Assembly: GCA_963966185.1 (NCBI GenBank) | Contig: CAWZYM010000103.1 | Location: forward strand, 222,501-286,500 | Direction of reading: 5' to 3' | Length of the DNA: 64,000 nt | Source: Rhabditoides inermis | Lineage: Eukaryota; Nematoda; Chromadorea; Rhabditida; Rhabditidae | Shown here: positions 1-13,143 of the stretch, piece after piece | Numbering within the stretch: the stretch's first letter is position 1 | Layout of the letters: each line of letters begins with the position of its first letter | The notes under the pieces: model-generated | Databases searched by the model: none | Told to the model about the DNA's origin: nothing | The model's input: only the letters and a program-made list of their open reading frames with translations | Position numbers and translations under genes: made by a program

Positions 1-13
1 ACAAAAGGACATA

Positions 14-507
14 TATTATCTTTTAAAAGTACTTCCGTAAAAAGTGTTGTTTGTGTTAACCTGATTCAAGAAAAGCGCATGCACATATTATTAATTTTCG
101 AAAAATCAAATCGTAAACACCTGAACATGAAAACTAACACAAACTTGCTCTTTCAAAACGTTGAATAATTTTTGAATAATTAATGTTGAATAATTCCATG
201 TTTTATTTTTTTGACATTTTTATACCTGAAACATTGAGTCAAACAACATCACGAATAACATTTTATTTTATTGATAAACCATAAATAATAAACCGCAAAA
301 AAACACTAAATAAACAAAACAATCGTATTATTCTGAATGTTACGTGTAACTATTCTATATTCGTTTGAAAGAGCAAGTTTGTGTTAGTTTTCATGTTCAG
401 GTGTTTACGATTTGATTTTTCGAAAATTAATAATATATGCATGCGCTTTTCTTGAATCAGGTTAACACAAACAACACTTTTTACGGAAGTACTTTTAAAA
501 GATAATA
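14..507. repeat. Inverted repeat, 144-bp arms, 206-bp spacer
   Basis: Bases 14-157 and 364-507 are near-perfect reverse complements of equal length (one C/T difference noticed), separated by an AT-rich spacer. This is the shape of a palindromic MITE or a foldback element. It ends about 40 bases before the first ATG of the F-box-like gene, so it may lie in or replace that gene's promoter. No coding content is seen in the spacer. Confidence 0.85.
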
Positions 508-903
508 CTTCTTCTTTTATATATTTTAAAACAGACCAACTGCTGCAATGAATGACGGTACTGCAAAGCAAGGCGATGCTTCTAAGGAAGAGGTGAGTAA
601 GCGTATGAAACCATTTCACCAAGTGGCGGGATAAACACTGTGTCGATAAACACCCCAGTCGCTGTTCTCTCTTCTGCCGGTTGAGATTCGCTGTCAGGTG
701 TTCGCTGATTTGAACCCGCTCGAGGCTCTGCTATTCGCGTCTTCCAGTCCAGAGAACTGGTGAGTGCGATTCTTTATGTTCATATATAATATATGTGTGT
801 CTCTTTGATTTCGTTCATTTAGTGAGATTATTCGATCAACCGGCATCGAGCTCAAGCCGGTCGCCATCTTTGATGTCAAGAGGGTGAGAGGGTGACTTGT
901 TAA

Positions 904-1217
904 AGGGAGTGTACACTCTGAATTCCGAAGTTGAGTTTGCACCGGGATGTGAAAATATGTTGAAAACGACTCAGTGTTGTCAATACAACTATTTGCTGAA
1001 AATGTCTGCAAGTTGGTGAAAATGCGCAAAATGCGCAAAATGTATCAAAATGCGGAAATTGGTGCCAATTGGTGCCAATTTTTAATGTTTAACAGAATGT
1101 TTCACCAATTTATAGGTATCTCCGACACACAGTTGCATTGACAAAAGTACATCATTTTTAACATATTTTCACACCCCGGTGCTAACTCAACTTCGAAATT
1201 CAGAGTGTACACTTCCT
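904..1217. mobile_element. MITE copy 1 (TTAA-flanked), in intron 3 of copy A
   Basis: The ends are inverted: AGGGAGTGTACACTCTGAAT at the left and its imperfect complement at the right, with TTAA on both sides (900-903 and 1218-1221). The inverted region extends about 60 bases inward (CGAAGTTGAGTTTGCACC). The centre has no ORF and contains short iterated runs such as GGTGCCAATT. The same family occurs at 29230-29510. TTAA flanks fit a piggyBac-type target site; a TA site with a one-base-longer end is equally compatible. Confidence 0.8.
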
Positions 1218-2762
1218 TTAAGGATGAGCTCGAACGATTATCCAACTTTTCAGAGCACTGTGAGTCTCCACGCGGACGTGTCCTCTCCGAGTGAGGTCGA
1301 GTCGTGCGATGCGAGTACTATGCGTGCCACAGTGAGCTCGCCGAGAACAGCGACGAGCTGTAAGTAATGTCTACTGCACTATAAAATACAGTTTTGTCTG
1401 CTGCTATATTTGAGTATACGTAAATCTCATCGTTATTCGCTTTGCAGTAGGACGGCATTCGCGGGGACAATGGCGGCGCTCCTGAATAGCCATCTCGTCA
1501 CTCGCGTGCGCATCATCTTCGTGAGTGTTCATATTTATTCAATCGTAAAGTGTTCGTTTCAGCAAGATCAAGTGACAGACTCTTCCACCTTCATGCACGC
1601 ATTGCTTCCGTGTCTCACCAAGGGCAAGGTTTATGACTGGGTCGATCTCATCTGTTCGCGGTGGTGCATAGAGTATCAACCCAGATACTCGAAGATGTTC
1701 CAATGTCTCACCGAGGTTAGTGTGTGCATGATTTCAGCTAGTTGTGTAACGTGTATGCTTAGAAGATGCCGGTCCGCTGTCTGTCTATCCACTCAGGCAG
1801 CATTCGCTGGAACTGCTCCGAGGTAGCTGATGTTGTATTTTCCTCTCTGCACCCCGACTCGAGATCGACTCTCGAGAGTGTGAGCGGTGATCTGCGCTGT
1901 TCTTCCGACATCATTCCGCTCTTCCCCAATCTGCGCTCGTTCAACAACACCTCAGTGGTCGCCGGTGAAATCGTTCCCGGTCACCTTTGTCTCCTCAACT
2001 CGTTCTGCGATCGCATTGAGGTACCTATGCATGTTCACTATTTTAAAGGTACACTGGCGACTTATTTTTGACTCGGAATGTTTGAAAGAATCATATAAAC
2101 AAAAATCTTAACCGATTTGTGAGAAAGAACAACGATTATCCGTTGCTTTCAAATGTTGCAACTCGCTGTTGCAACATTTTATTTCAAATTCAAAGTTGGT
2201 CCCACCACGACTTCCATTCCGTTGAACTCTTCAATACTGCAGAAATGGCGAGAGAACACACTTACTTCACTTACTAAGTTCACTTACTAAGTGGCTCAAT
2301 GCGTGTGTGCGCTGTAGTGGCACAGACCTCGCCGGCTCGAGTCCTGTCTACGGCAAATATTTTGCATGAGTGGTAATGCGCGTTCAAGAGAGCTAGTTGC
2401 AGAATTAAGTCGCCACTGTTTCTTCAACTCTTATTGCTTTTTGAGGCGTGGAAGTCGGGAGGTCCTGACTGGTTCTTCTCGACTACTGTTCTCGAGAGCC
2501 TCGAGCAGCTCTCATCTGACAACAACTACAGCAAGCTAATCAAGACACTGGCCGATTCCACCAAGGTAAAGGCAAACCTTTACATTTTTCGCGTTCCTTG
2601 TTCTATCATGCCCGATGATCATTATTCTAGGCGCCTCGTTGTGCTAAAGGTGTCTGGGAGACGGTGTACTTGATGGAACGCGAGGACGGAGCGACGCTCG
2701 AAGTTGTTTTTTTTTCGTCCGCCCTTGGAGAGCGGACCACCTTCAAGTGTGCCGTCCACAAG

Positions 2763-2814
2763 AAGGAGGAGGAGGAGGAGGAGGAGGAGGAGGAGGAGGA
2801 GGAGGAGGAGGAGG
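2763..2814 (+). repeat. (GAG)n trinucleotide repeat encoding polyglutamate
   Basis: About 17 GAG units lie in the last exon of F-box-like copy A and read as glutamate in the gene's frame, followed by a mixed E/K tail to the stop at 2871-2873. The homologue at 49528-51851 ends in a short acidic tail without the repeat, so the tract expanded in this copy. Confidence 0.85.
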
Positions 2815-2873
2815 AGAAAGAGAAAGAGAGGAAGGAGGAAACGGAGGAGAAGGAGGGGAAGGAGAAGAAGTGA

Positions 2874-3667
2874 GGGACAGCATACATTTCAGTATTTTGG
2901 TTGATCTTTTGATACTGTTTAGTTGTTCGTTGCTATGAAATCACTTGTTGTTGTTTCGTTTTTTTTGTCATTGGCAGTGACATTAAAGTGATTAAAGTTT
3001 TTTTGTCATTGAACATACTTTTTGCTTTCGCCTCTCTCTTCTACACTCACTTTCGGTCAGCCGACGGTAGCTCCCAGATACTATACCCCATCTTTCACTT
3101 TGTTTGTTTTATCTTCTTGATTACGAATAAGGCGCGTATATTTGTGAGTGCCATAACTAGAGCGGTTTGTTATCCGATGCTCCCAACACTAAGTATTCCG
3201 AAGCAATCAACGCTATACAACACTGTTAGCATGTCCTCTCATTTGTGTAGCAACTATTTTGTATGATATCTGATCTGTACACACCCTGTTCATATTCAGT
3301 GTAGCGGATTCGTAAAAGCAAATCGTTTCACTCCAACCGGGAAACCGCACACGCAAGATCGTAAACCGGCGGGGGCGACGATATAATCCTATATTCCAAA
3401 TACCCCCACTTTGTGTTGCATCCCCAAAGCTGGTATGTACTCCCAGCTCTCTCTCTCACTCTCTCTCTCTCTCCCTCTCTCTCCTCTTTCTATACAAAGT
3501 ATAGAGGATATAGTATAGACGCGATCGAGAGTCTTCACAGCAATCGAGGTCGTCATAAAAGAAGGCGCCAAAGAAGTGATCGACTACAATGGAAGAGGGA
3601 GAATAGCATCCTTTCACGTCTAACTGACCGTTTCCAAGGAACGGATCTCTCTTTCTCTCTCCCCCTC

Positions 3668-3703
<36 letters not shown>

Positions 3704-3962
3704 CTCTCCCTCCCCTGATCATCGTTCCGTTTCATGTTTTCGCGTGCGTTTCATGAGCTGTTAAAAGTATGTAGGAAGGTAGCAGAGCCGCGTTTACGAC
3801 AGAATAAAGTGTGAAATAGAGTGTGGCGAGAGACAAGGCGGATTGGAGAGAGCCAGAGAAACTAAAAGCCCGTTCTGTTTGGTAATCCAGTAGCAATCAG
3901 AGTGTCACACAGACAGTGTTTTTCGAGGTGTGATCGCTTGATGTGGATTAGGGGAAGGGAGA

Positions 3963-3996
<34 letters not shown>

Positions 3997-4356
3997 AGAG
4001 AGAAGAGAGGAGAGAGGGTGCGCGGCTCCCATGAGTGAGTGTTGATTGTGGTCTGTCTAGCCCCGCCCCCTCCGAATTCTCCCAGGCGCCCCCTAGATTT
4101 GTTCTTTTCCCCACTCTCTTTCTCCGATTTGTGTTTGTTTTGCTGGCCAGTGAAAGAAGCGAATTTATCTCGATAATTATTTATGTGAACGTTTTCGTTT
4201 TGATTTTTGTTTCTGGTACTGCATACCCTTGTTTTGTAGTTTTGTTTCTCTTTCATACGTGTTCATAAGTTTTGGGCAACTTTTTGAGCGATAAAATAGT
4301 ATCTGTATGTTTTAGAAAAGTTTCTTTTTAATTTTAAGTTACTAAACACATTCAGA
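2874..4356. other. Intergenic region with CT/GA tracts
   Basis: No supported exon was found. The stretch holds several CT or GA runs (around 3452-3485, 3648-3702 and 3958-3996) between copy A and the first TANC-like exon. It probably includes the promoter and 5' UTR of the TANC-like gene, but no core promoter element is convincing. Confidence 0.4.
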
Positions 4357-4857
4357 ATGGAGCGGGAGTCTTCTCTGCGGAGGAGCCTGCGGAAGATGAA
4401 CCCATTCCGAAGCAAGCTACTACAGAGACTGCCCGCCACACCGAGACTCGCGAGGGGCAAGAAAGGCAAGCTCCCCTCTCTCCCTCCCTCTCTCCCTCCC
4501 TCCCTCTCTCCTCTCTCCCCCCCTCTCTCTCTGTCTCTGTCTCTCTCTCCCCTCCCTCTCCCTGACCCGCGGGTGTGAGTTGCGGAGACCCACGCTGATG
4601 TGACCACCTGTCAATTGGGCCTCGGGAGTGGATCGAGTGATCTGTCTCTACGAGAGTGGTGTAATGTGGCCACAGGGAAAGAGAGAGAGAGAGAGAGAGA
4701 GGGGGGGGAGAGAGAGAGAGAGAGGCTTGTCGAGGGAGTGTTGCAGTCGGGTTCTTTTAGTGATACGCATGATGGATGTTCTTTGGAAGTGTCAGATTGG
4801 TGAACTTCTCTCGCGAAGAAATGCATAGCGATGTTGTGGCTCGATGAATTTGGAGAG

Positions 4858-4906
<49 letters not shown>

Positions 4907-5517
4907 AGGAAGAGAGAGAGCCGGACTGACTCAGTGCTGACCTTTGTTGTCATTTCGGAAGACCGTAATGTTATTGGATAAATGATAGATGTGATTCACA
5001 TGGAGGAACTGGCTCGAGTAGTAGTATAGTGAGATGTTCATATACGCAATGTTGTTGCTTTCAATTAGTGCGCTGTCATGCATTAGGCAAGGGAGAGAGG
5101 GAGAGAGAGAGGGAGAGAGAGATGGGGCTGTGAGATTGCGCGCACGGGGTGGACCACTCAAGAAAGAAGGGTGAGAGTCCCCCATGGAGGTGGGAACGCG
5201 AAGAGTCGAGGGCTTATCGATCAGCTGATCGATCAGCTGATATCGATTGATTTCAGTGGGTCACGGCGAGGATGCTTCTCAGGAGTGGAACTTCGAGAGG
5301 GCGTCGTTTCGATCACTCGACGGTGGCACGGCGCGCCGGCAGAAAGAAGAGGACAAGGTATTGTTTGTTTACTTTGTTTACCTGTTTGTTTACTTTTCAT
5401 TTCCGCTTCCGGTCTTTTGTGCGATACGCTATAGAAAAGAGAGTGCGCAGTTGTGTGTGTATGTCAACGAGCATTGTTTGAGTGGAGGCTTTGCTTCGGG
5501 AAGATGGCCCCGAGGGC

Positions 5518-5567
<50 letters not shown>

Positions 5568-6019
5568 TCTCTCGTCTCGTGGGAATAGCGCGAGTGTGGA
5601 GACATGTTCTGAAGTTATGCGAGCGTCTTACAAGTTGGAGAAAAGGAGACAAAGAATAGTAAACAATTCTGTTTATGTGTGGTTAGTGAGAATCTCGGCA
5701 GACTCTAGTAGTCTAGTTAGTGTGCTTTTACAATGCTGGAACGAGTCGAGAAACATCTGGACTTTTGAAGAGGACTATTGCAGCATTTGCAAGAATGAGA
5801 GAGAGAGAGAGAGAGAGAGATTGGCGTTATGAGGTTGGCGGAACTGCTGGAGTCGAAAAGAAGGAGAAAGGCGCTTTATGACCCGAATGAGCACTCCTCG
5901 TTCGCATTCCTTCTCGCCTATTCGATTAGTGTAGTATTCTTTCCGGCGAGGGGTGTTTCAAACCCGAAGAAGAGAGAATCTCGAAATCCGATATGCGAGA
6001 ATAGAAAGAGAGAGAGATA

Positions 6020-6056
<37 letters not shown>

Positions 6057-6260
6057 GGAAAGGGGTGATTCTCACAGTGATAGCCGTAGCCACTCGAACA
6101 CTTTTCGAAAGTTTCGCAGTCGTTTTCATGTGATTTCAAAGTTTTCGAGTTTGATATTTTTATTCAAAATTTAGGCGCCGCCGGATCCGCACGAAGCCGC
6201 GATGAGCGTCCACTCGCACATGAGAAGCCTCCTGCAACTGCCCTCTACTAGGTGAGTTCT

Positions 6261-6291
<31 letters not shown>

Positions 6292-6321
6292 CCCCCTTTC
6301 CCTCTCCCTCCCTCCCTCCCT

Positions 6322-6368
<47 letters not shown>

Positions 6369-6418
6369 TCTTTCTCTCTTTCTCTCTTCCTCTCTCTCTC
6401 TCTCTTCCTCTCTCTCTC

Positions 6419-6464
<46 letters not shown>

Positions 6465-7427
6465 TCACTCTTTCAGGTACGGTGCCGACGGTTCAGTCAC
6501 GGACGCGCATTGGACCACCGGCAGAGGTTTTTTTTAAATATACATATTTTGGCTTTTTGAACATTCTCCACATTCCGAGCATATTTGCGTGATGTGTGCG
6601 CGAGAGCTGTCCCCAGGGTGCGATTACTTTTGCGCTCATGATGGAGGGATGATAGAGAGAGAGGGGAGAGAGACAGAGAGAGAGGGAGAGAGAGAGAGGG
6701 GAGAGAGAAGGTGTGTGTAAGGAATGCGCGGTGGTCTGTTTATGAGGTGTTGAGTGTCTCGGCACCGTGGCCCCGCTCCTTCGATCAGCTGTCACTCGGC
6801 GGCGAATCAGCTGATTCATTGCCTCGGGGCGCGCGCGCCGGAAACGCTATTGAAAGGGAGGAGGGAAATAAATGGCCAGCGTTGTTTTCGCAGAGTCGAA
6901 ACTTTTTTTGGGCGGGAGAATGGAATATAGAGGACGGCGATTCGTCTTGCGTTCTTTCCCCTGCGAGGGTCAGTCGCGGTGACTCTTTCAAGTAGTTCTT
7001 CCCTCCCTTCCCCCCCTCTCTCTCTCTCTCCCGACAGGGATTAGCCCTGTTTCGGAGACGACGAGGCGATTTCGTTTCTTCGTTGATTTGTGGCCGATCG
7101 GAACACAAATTGGAATTCTTGGGGAGAGTGAGGGGTGGGAAAGGAACGTAATCTCGTGTAGCACATAAAAATGAGGGGGTGTGATTAGAAGATTAGAACA
7201 CTCACGATTCGAGCGAAATAATAGGTCTCGAACCACGTTGAACAAGCTTCTGACGCACAGCTCGTAACCGAAAAAAAAAACTACCGTGGATTTTCGAATA
7301 ATTTGTGACGTCACCCCATCGCTTTCAGATCCGTTGTCGGACGTTGCGTCTACAGTGTCGACAATGTCTCTTCTTGGCATAGGTACCCGGCAGAATACGA
7401 CGAGAAGAGCCGCCAGTGCCAGTGAGT

Positions 7428-7471
<44 letters not shown>

Positions 7472-7848
7472 CTCTCTTCATCCCCCTCTCTATCTCCTCC
7501 TTTCCTTCCCCTGCCTCCTCCTTCATCTAGTATAACAAGCGAAAGAGAGTGAGAGAGGGGGGATAAAGAGAAGAAGACGACGTGACGTCGGTCCAGATTC
7601 TCGCCGCTTCACGCCTCCGCGCACGCCGCTCGCCGGTCTGTCGACCAGGCAGCACACCCCGGCGGCGGCAGCGGCGACGGCCCCCGCCCCGCTCAGCCCG
7701 CTATTCACACTCGGTGGGTATGACATATTTTCCCCATGTCGAATAATCATAGTGAACACTTTCAATGTTTCAATTTCAATTCAATTTATCGCATATAAGG
7801 GTGATTAAAATGTGCGAGTTGTAGAAGGACGTTAGAGTGATAATACGA

Positions 7849-7882
<34 letters not shown>

Positions 7883-10152
7883 GGGGGGGGGGGTGTGGGG
7901 TAAAACGAGATGAGCTACTACCGCGCCTTGCTCAAGGGTACCTTCCATCAATTTCATCTCCGATGAGACTCCGGGTTTATGGAAGGCTCAGGTGGTAAGA
8001 TGCTAGGAACCACTTGATCCAAATTCGCGTTCTCTTTGTGATATCTCTATTGCGTGTTATTGATTACCACAGCTGGTCAGAAGTAGCTCATTTTCCGCGG
8101 CTTTTTTGGTCAGAAGACTGAATTCATGTTGCGTTAATTCATGTTGCGTTTTTTTTTCATTTGTCAGAATATAAAATTTATGTCGTGTTTATGAAAAGAT
8201 GTCTCTAACTTTCTAATACAATCGCTCATTTTCCAGGGAATCATTTGTTGAAAAAAGATACCTAGATTTCTGTGTAAAAACTCATTTGAATATAATTTCG
8301 TGTTTTTTAGGCCAGTTCTGCACGCAGCAGGAGCTGGACGAGCCGTTTCTGGGAAGGGAGTGGGTGTTCAGGTGGGACGGACTCTCTCTCTCTCTCTCTC
8401 CCACTCTCTCTCCCTCTCTCTCTCCCTCACTCTCTCTCCCTCCCTCTCTCTCTCTCTCTTTCTCTCTCCCTCTCTCTTTCTATCTCTATCTGGTTTCATT
8501 TGTCCGAAATCAAAACTATTTTAGCAGAAAAGATACTATTACCTGTGTTTCTCCCAGCGCTTAGCCCTTGTGGTGTACCGTATGCACTTGTTGTATAGTC
8601 AGGATATAGCGATTCTGGATAAATGATTGATTGATTGATTGATACTAATACCCGCGTTGCAGGGAGCTGTACCAGATGTGCATCACCGAGTCGTCTCGCA
8701 GCGTGGTCGTTGAGGGAAGGGCGGGCAGCGGCAAGTCCGCCATCCTCAACCAGCTAGTACTACACTCACCCTTCTACCAGTCCACGGTATGTGATTCATT
8801 TTCGTTAGAGATGGTCCGGTTAAACACTTCACGGTTTTTCGGTTTCGGTTATTTAACCGAACCGGTTAAATAACCGAAAACCGGGAAAAAAATAACCGAA
8901 ATGACGGTTAACCGGACCATCTCTAATTTTTGTGGGTTCCGGTATTGTGTATCTAGCTGTATCTAGCTGTCTTTATAATGCACATCTTCATAATGCGATG
9001 TTCTACTCTCTGGTATTCTGTGCACGTTGAAACAGTGATTTATCGATCATCGATTATTGACCGATTGCAGTGCTCGGACACCCTCGACAGTGGATGTGTG
9101 GCGGACGGGTCGCCACTGCAGAGCAAGAACTACGAGTGGCTGAGAGCCTTGGCGGGAAGGTGAGTCGTTTCGAACATGTTGATCGATAAATATCGAGCGA
9201 TTTATGGTGCTTATGTGTGTTTTTTTGTTTCCTGTCCAGTAGCACTCCCGGACAGGCTTCAAAAAAAAGGTGGGAAGAACGACGGTCTAGAAACCCGGTG
9301 CTACTCTCGTGAAAACGAAACGCCTTCTGCTAGGGCCACTCAGCGAACGCATCTGAGAGGGGCGTGAATCGCTTCCAGCGATGTGCCTCGACTTCTTTTG
9401 TGCCATGGTCCATGGTGAACAGGGCTTATTTTTTCGCGCATCTCTCCCCCCTCTCTCTCCTTCTCTCTCTTTCTCTCTCTACCTCTACCTCCCTCTCTCT
9501 CTCCAGAGTGGCCTCGTTCCACCACTGTCGTCTGCACTGCTCTGCCAGCTGTGCCGTGCCGGAGTTTGTCTGCAACCTGGCCGCGAACCTCGCCAACTCA
9601 CCCGTACTCAAGACCTACGCGGCTATACTCCAGACGGTTGGTGTGTTCAAATGTGTCCTCTTCGGTTTCCTTTTTTCCTGGCACTTTTTGGCATTTGCGT
9701 TGATTCGAGAGAGAGAGAGAGAGAGAGAGATTAGAGAGAGAGAGACCCCTTCAGGACCCGTCTCTCCTCTCCCTCCTCACCCTGCCGACAGCCCTCCACC
9801 ACGATCCCCTCCACGTGTTCACGAAATGCATCGCCGAGCCGCTGGCGAGGATCGCGTCCACGGATCAGGTGAGTGTTTTTTTTTACCTCTACCAGTTTTT
9901 TTCGGTTGCTTTCTTCTTCTTCTTCTTTCAATTTTTTCAATCTGTTTGTAATAAGTATATGGTACATTTTCGCAGTATTGAACACTTGAAGCGACAGTTT
10001 GCTTTAAGAAGAAGTAAACATATGATTGCAGGGATGCCTTCTCATAGTCGTTGACGGGGTGTATGAGGCCGAGTTTCACAGGAGTGAGGCCGGAGATTCG
10101 ATAGGTGAGAGAGAGGGAGAGAGAGAGAGAGAGATAGATAGAGAGAGAGAGA

Positions 10153-10183
<31 letters not shown>

Positions 10184-10381
10184 CTCCCTCGCAGCCCGCT
10201 TCCTCGTTTCGGCGGCCCCCCTCCTGCCCTCATGGCTGCGTCTCATCCTCAGCTGCGAGGCGTCCGCCGTCAGGTATTTGAACTTTTCAAAATCCTTTTT
10301 GCCATTTTCTTGAAAACGATCCCTTTGAAGCGCACTTTGAATGTTGTTGAGGTTTAGGCGGTTGAATAAACTGACCTTCAC

Positions 10382-10419
<38 letters not shown>

Positions 10420-10967
10420 CCTCACAGATGTCTGGACGGTCTTCCATCCCGGTCTCTCCGGATAGACGAGGCGGAGCTGGACGAGAGGGTGGTGCGGGAC
10501 ACGCGCATGCTGGCGCAGTGGCGGTGCACGCTGGTCAACACGGTGAGCGAACCTCTCTCTCTCTCTCTCTCTCTCTGTCTCTGTCTCTCTCTCTCTCTCT
10601 CTCTACCTTCAACTATTCTCTTCAACTCATTCGTTTCTGTCTCGTCCTTTTCACTTTTTTGAAGCAGTACTGAGTACTCTAAGGATATGTTTCAGTCCAC
10701 CGACCTGTGTCTCGCGCGCCGTCGCAGCAGTGGCTACCTCGAAGACAGCGAGCAGATCACAGAGCAGTTCGTGGAGAGGGTGGTTAGGGCGGCAGACGGG
10801 AGCATGCTGTACGTGAAGATGCTCATCGCACTGGTAGAGAGCGGCGCGGTCAGTATGCAGGTGAGGAGGGAGGGCGGGAGGGAGGGAGGGGGGGGGGAGA
10901 GGGAGAGAGAGGGAAAGAGAGGGGAAAGAGAAGAGAAAGAGAGAGGGAGGAAGAGGGAAAGAGTGTG

Positions 10968-11005
<38 letters not shown>

Positions 11006-11557
11006 GAGAAAGATCATTCTCTTCCAGAGCATGCAGTCCGCGCACCTACCCGCAGATCTGAACGAACTCTTCCTGCTTTATTTCAATCTTGTGTTTGTGT
11101 GAGTAGCTATTCTTTAGATGTCTTTAAAATCGTTTCATCTCCAGCACTCCCGGCTCGTTTGACGCGTGTGCGCCCATCCTCAACGTGCTGCTGTCATCGC
11201 TCCGCCCCCTAGAGCCCGCCCACCTGCTCACCATACTCAACGCCGGCAGTAGACGACCGCTTTTGGGAGAGAGGGAGCTGCAACACAGGTATTCGCTTAC
11301 CAGAATGCTACTTCTTTCGAAACGGACTACTTTTTCCTTGTTGTTTACCTGTGAACTGCTTTTACACGAGAGAGAGAGAGAGAGAGAGAGAGAGCCTCGT
11401 TCAGACTCGCCCTGCTCTCTCCGCTGGTTGCTGTCTCGTCTTCCACCGGCGCACTCTCCCTCTCACACGGATCACTGAGAGAGTGGCTTCTCAACGGAGA
11501 GGCCAGTGCCAGCGGCTGGCGAGTCGACCCGAGGTGCGCGGCGTGTTGTTGTTGTTT

Positions 11558-11592
<35 letters not shown>

Positions 11593-13103
11593 GCTGTCGT
11601 CGTTGTTTACCGTGTCCTTGCAGGCACGGCCACCTCTTGCACGCGTTGGCTCTCTCTCGAAAAGGCGGTCTGGACAGTGACGCTCTGTTCGAGCTCTCCC
11701 ACCACCTCCTCAAAGCCCACCCCTACAAGTACATGCTCAGCCGTCATGTCCCCGAGGCGAGTCGCTCTGCTTTCACTTGGACTATACTTCCAACCGATAC
11801 TTCACCTTGATTCCACGAGTGACCGTGTACTAATCTCGACTGCCGTTTCTTCGGTACACTGCGCGGTGCATACTAGCTATGCAAATCAGCCTTTCGCGCC
11901 AGTGGCCGAGCGGTCAAGGCGAGTGACTTGAGATCACTTGGGGGAAGCCCCCCGCGCGGGTTCGAATCCCGTCTGGCGCAAAGCGTTTTTGCTGCTGGTT
12001 ATTGAACATGGAAATCTAGAATTACGAACAAGTTGAACAACAGTTTTCAGAAACTTCTTTTTTTCAGACAATCTCGGCCAAGGACTGTCAGTTGGTGTGG
12101 GTGTTGCACTCGGCGAGGGATATCTCCACCGCACTCTGCAATCCCAGGAACATGTACTACCCGAATACCAAAGTGAGATATTGAGGCTTACTGAAAATAT
12201 CAAACTATTTCCAGATTACTTCCAGAGTCGAAGACACATTTGTCATGTATGTACATGATGAGGTTTATTGATGGAATTATAGGTCACTCGCCTTCTTCTG
12301 CTCGCGGGTGCTTCTGCGAACGCGGTGGATCAGTCCGACCCCTTGCTTTCCCTGCTTGCCCGCGCGGCTCGCGCCGGCCACGCCTCCCTCATCTCACTCC
12401 TCGTACAGTTCGGAGCCGATCTCACTGCACCTGGTATGTTCAACATATCAGTTCTGTTTGAACAGATCACTTGACCGGACAGTTGTGGCTGCACAGCCTC
12501 ATTGGCTCAGTGGCAGAGCGTCTGTCTAGTAAACAGAAGGTCGCTGGTTCGATTCCAGCATGAGGCACCAATGTTTTGCATCTTTTATTTTAGTTGACTA
12601 TTCACTTATCATCCCGTTTTGTACATTTCAAATCGAGTAAACCTATTTTTGCATAATTCCAATCATCTCCAGGTCCGTGTCCACTGGTCGAGGCGGCGAA
12701 GCACAACCGGCTGGAAGCGGTGCGGGCGTTGCAGCGGTTGACGGGCGGGGGACGGGAGACGGAGGCGGCGGAGGCGGCGGCGGCAGCGGGCCATGTGCAA
12801 GTGCTCGCACATCTACTCGACGACATGCACGAGGGGAGCGAGGAGTGCGCGCAGACAGCACTCGAGGCGGCGGCTAGAGGCGGAAGGTACGATCTCACAA
12901 AGATAACGCGAATTTTTGTGAACCTAGAATATCGACGAAAATGAAGTATGACTATCTATGGCTTTGCAGTGTGCCGGTGTTGGAGCACCTCCTACTCACC
13001 CACCGTCTCTCCCTGGACGGGGCAGTGGCTGCGGCGTGCGCGGCCGGACAGAGCGCCGCCGTGCAGTGCCTGCTCGCCAGGGGAGCATCCATCAAGGCAG
13101 GAA

Positions 13104-13143
<40 letters not shown>

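Larger units (their letters stand above)
548..2873 (+). pseudogene. F-box-like protein gene, copy A (one frameshift)
   Basis: Nine exons follow the intact minus-strand homologue at 49528-51851: 548-592, 659-759, 823-883, 1254-1359, 1448-1520, 1563-1715, 1763-2020, 2446-2565 and 2631-2873. Exon 2 carries an F-box-like motif (LLPVEIRCQVFADLNPLEAL). Proteins with this motif usually recruit substrates to SCF ubiquitin ligases. Exon 4 has a net 5-base gain relative to the homologue between its VSSP-S-E and CHSEL segments, which breaks the frame. All other junctions remain in phase, so the decay is recent, or one exon is mis-modelled. The last exon ends in a run of glutamates from a GAG repeat, not found in the homologue. 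Intron 3 contains a MITE. The equivalent of the homologue's first exon is missing. The family assignment rests on one motif and is moderate. Confidence 0.6.

Noticed and set aside
6160..6468. Arg/Glu- and Ser/Leu-repeat ORFs around GA/CT tracts
   Set aside because: Dinucleotide repeats give open frames on both strands and cross confirmed introns.
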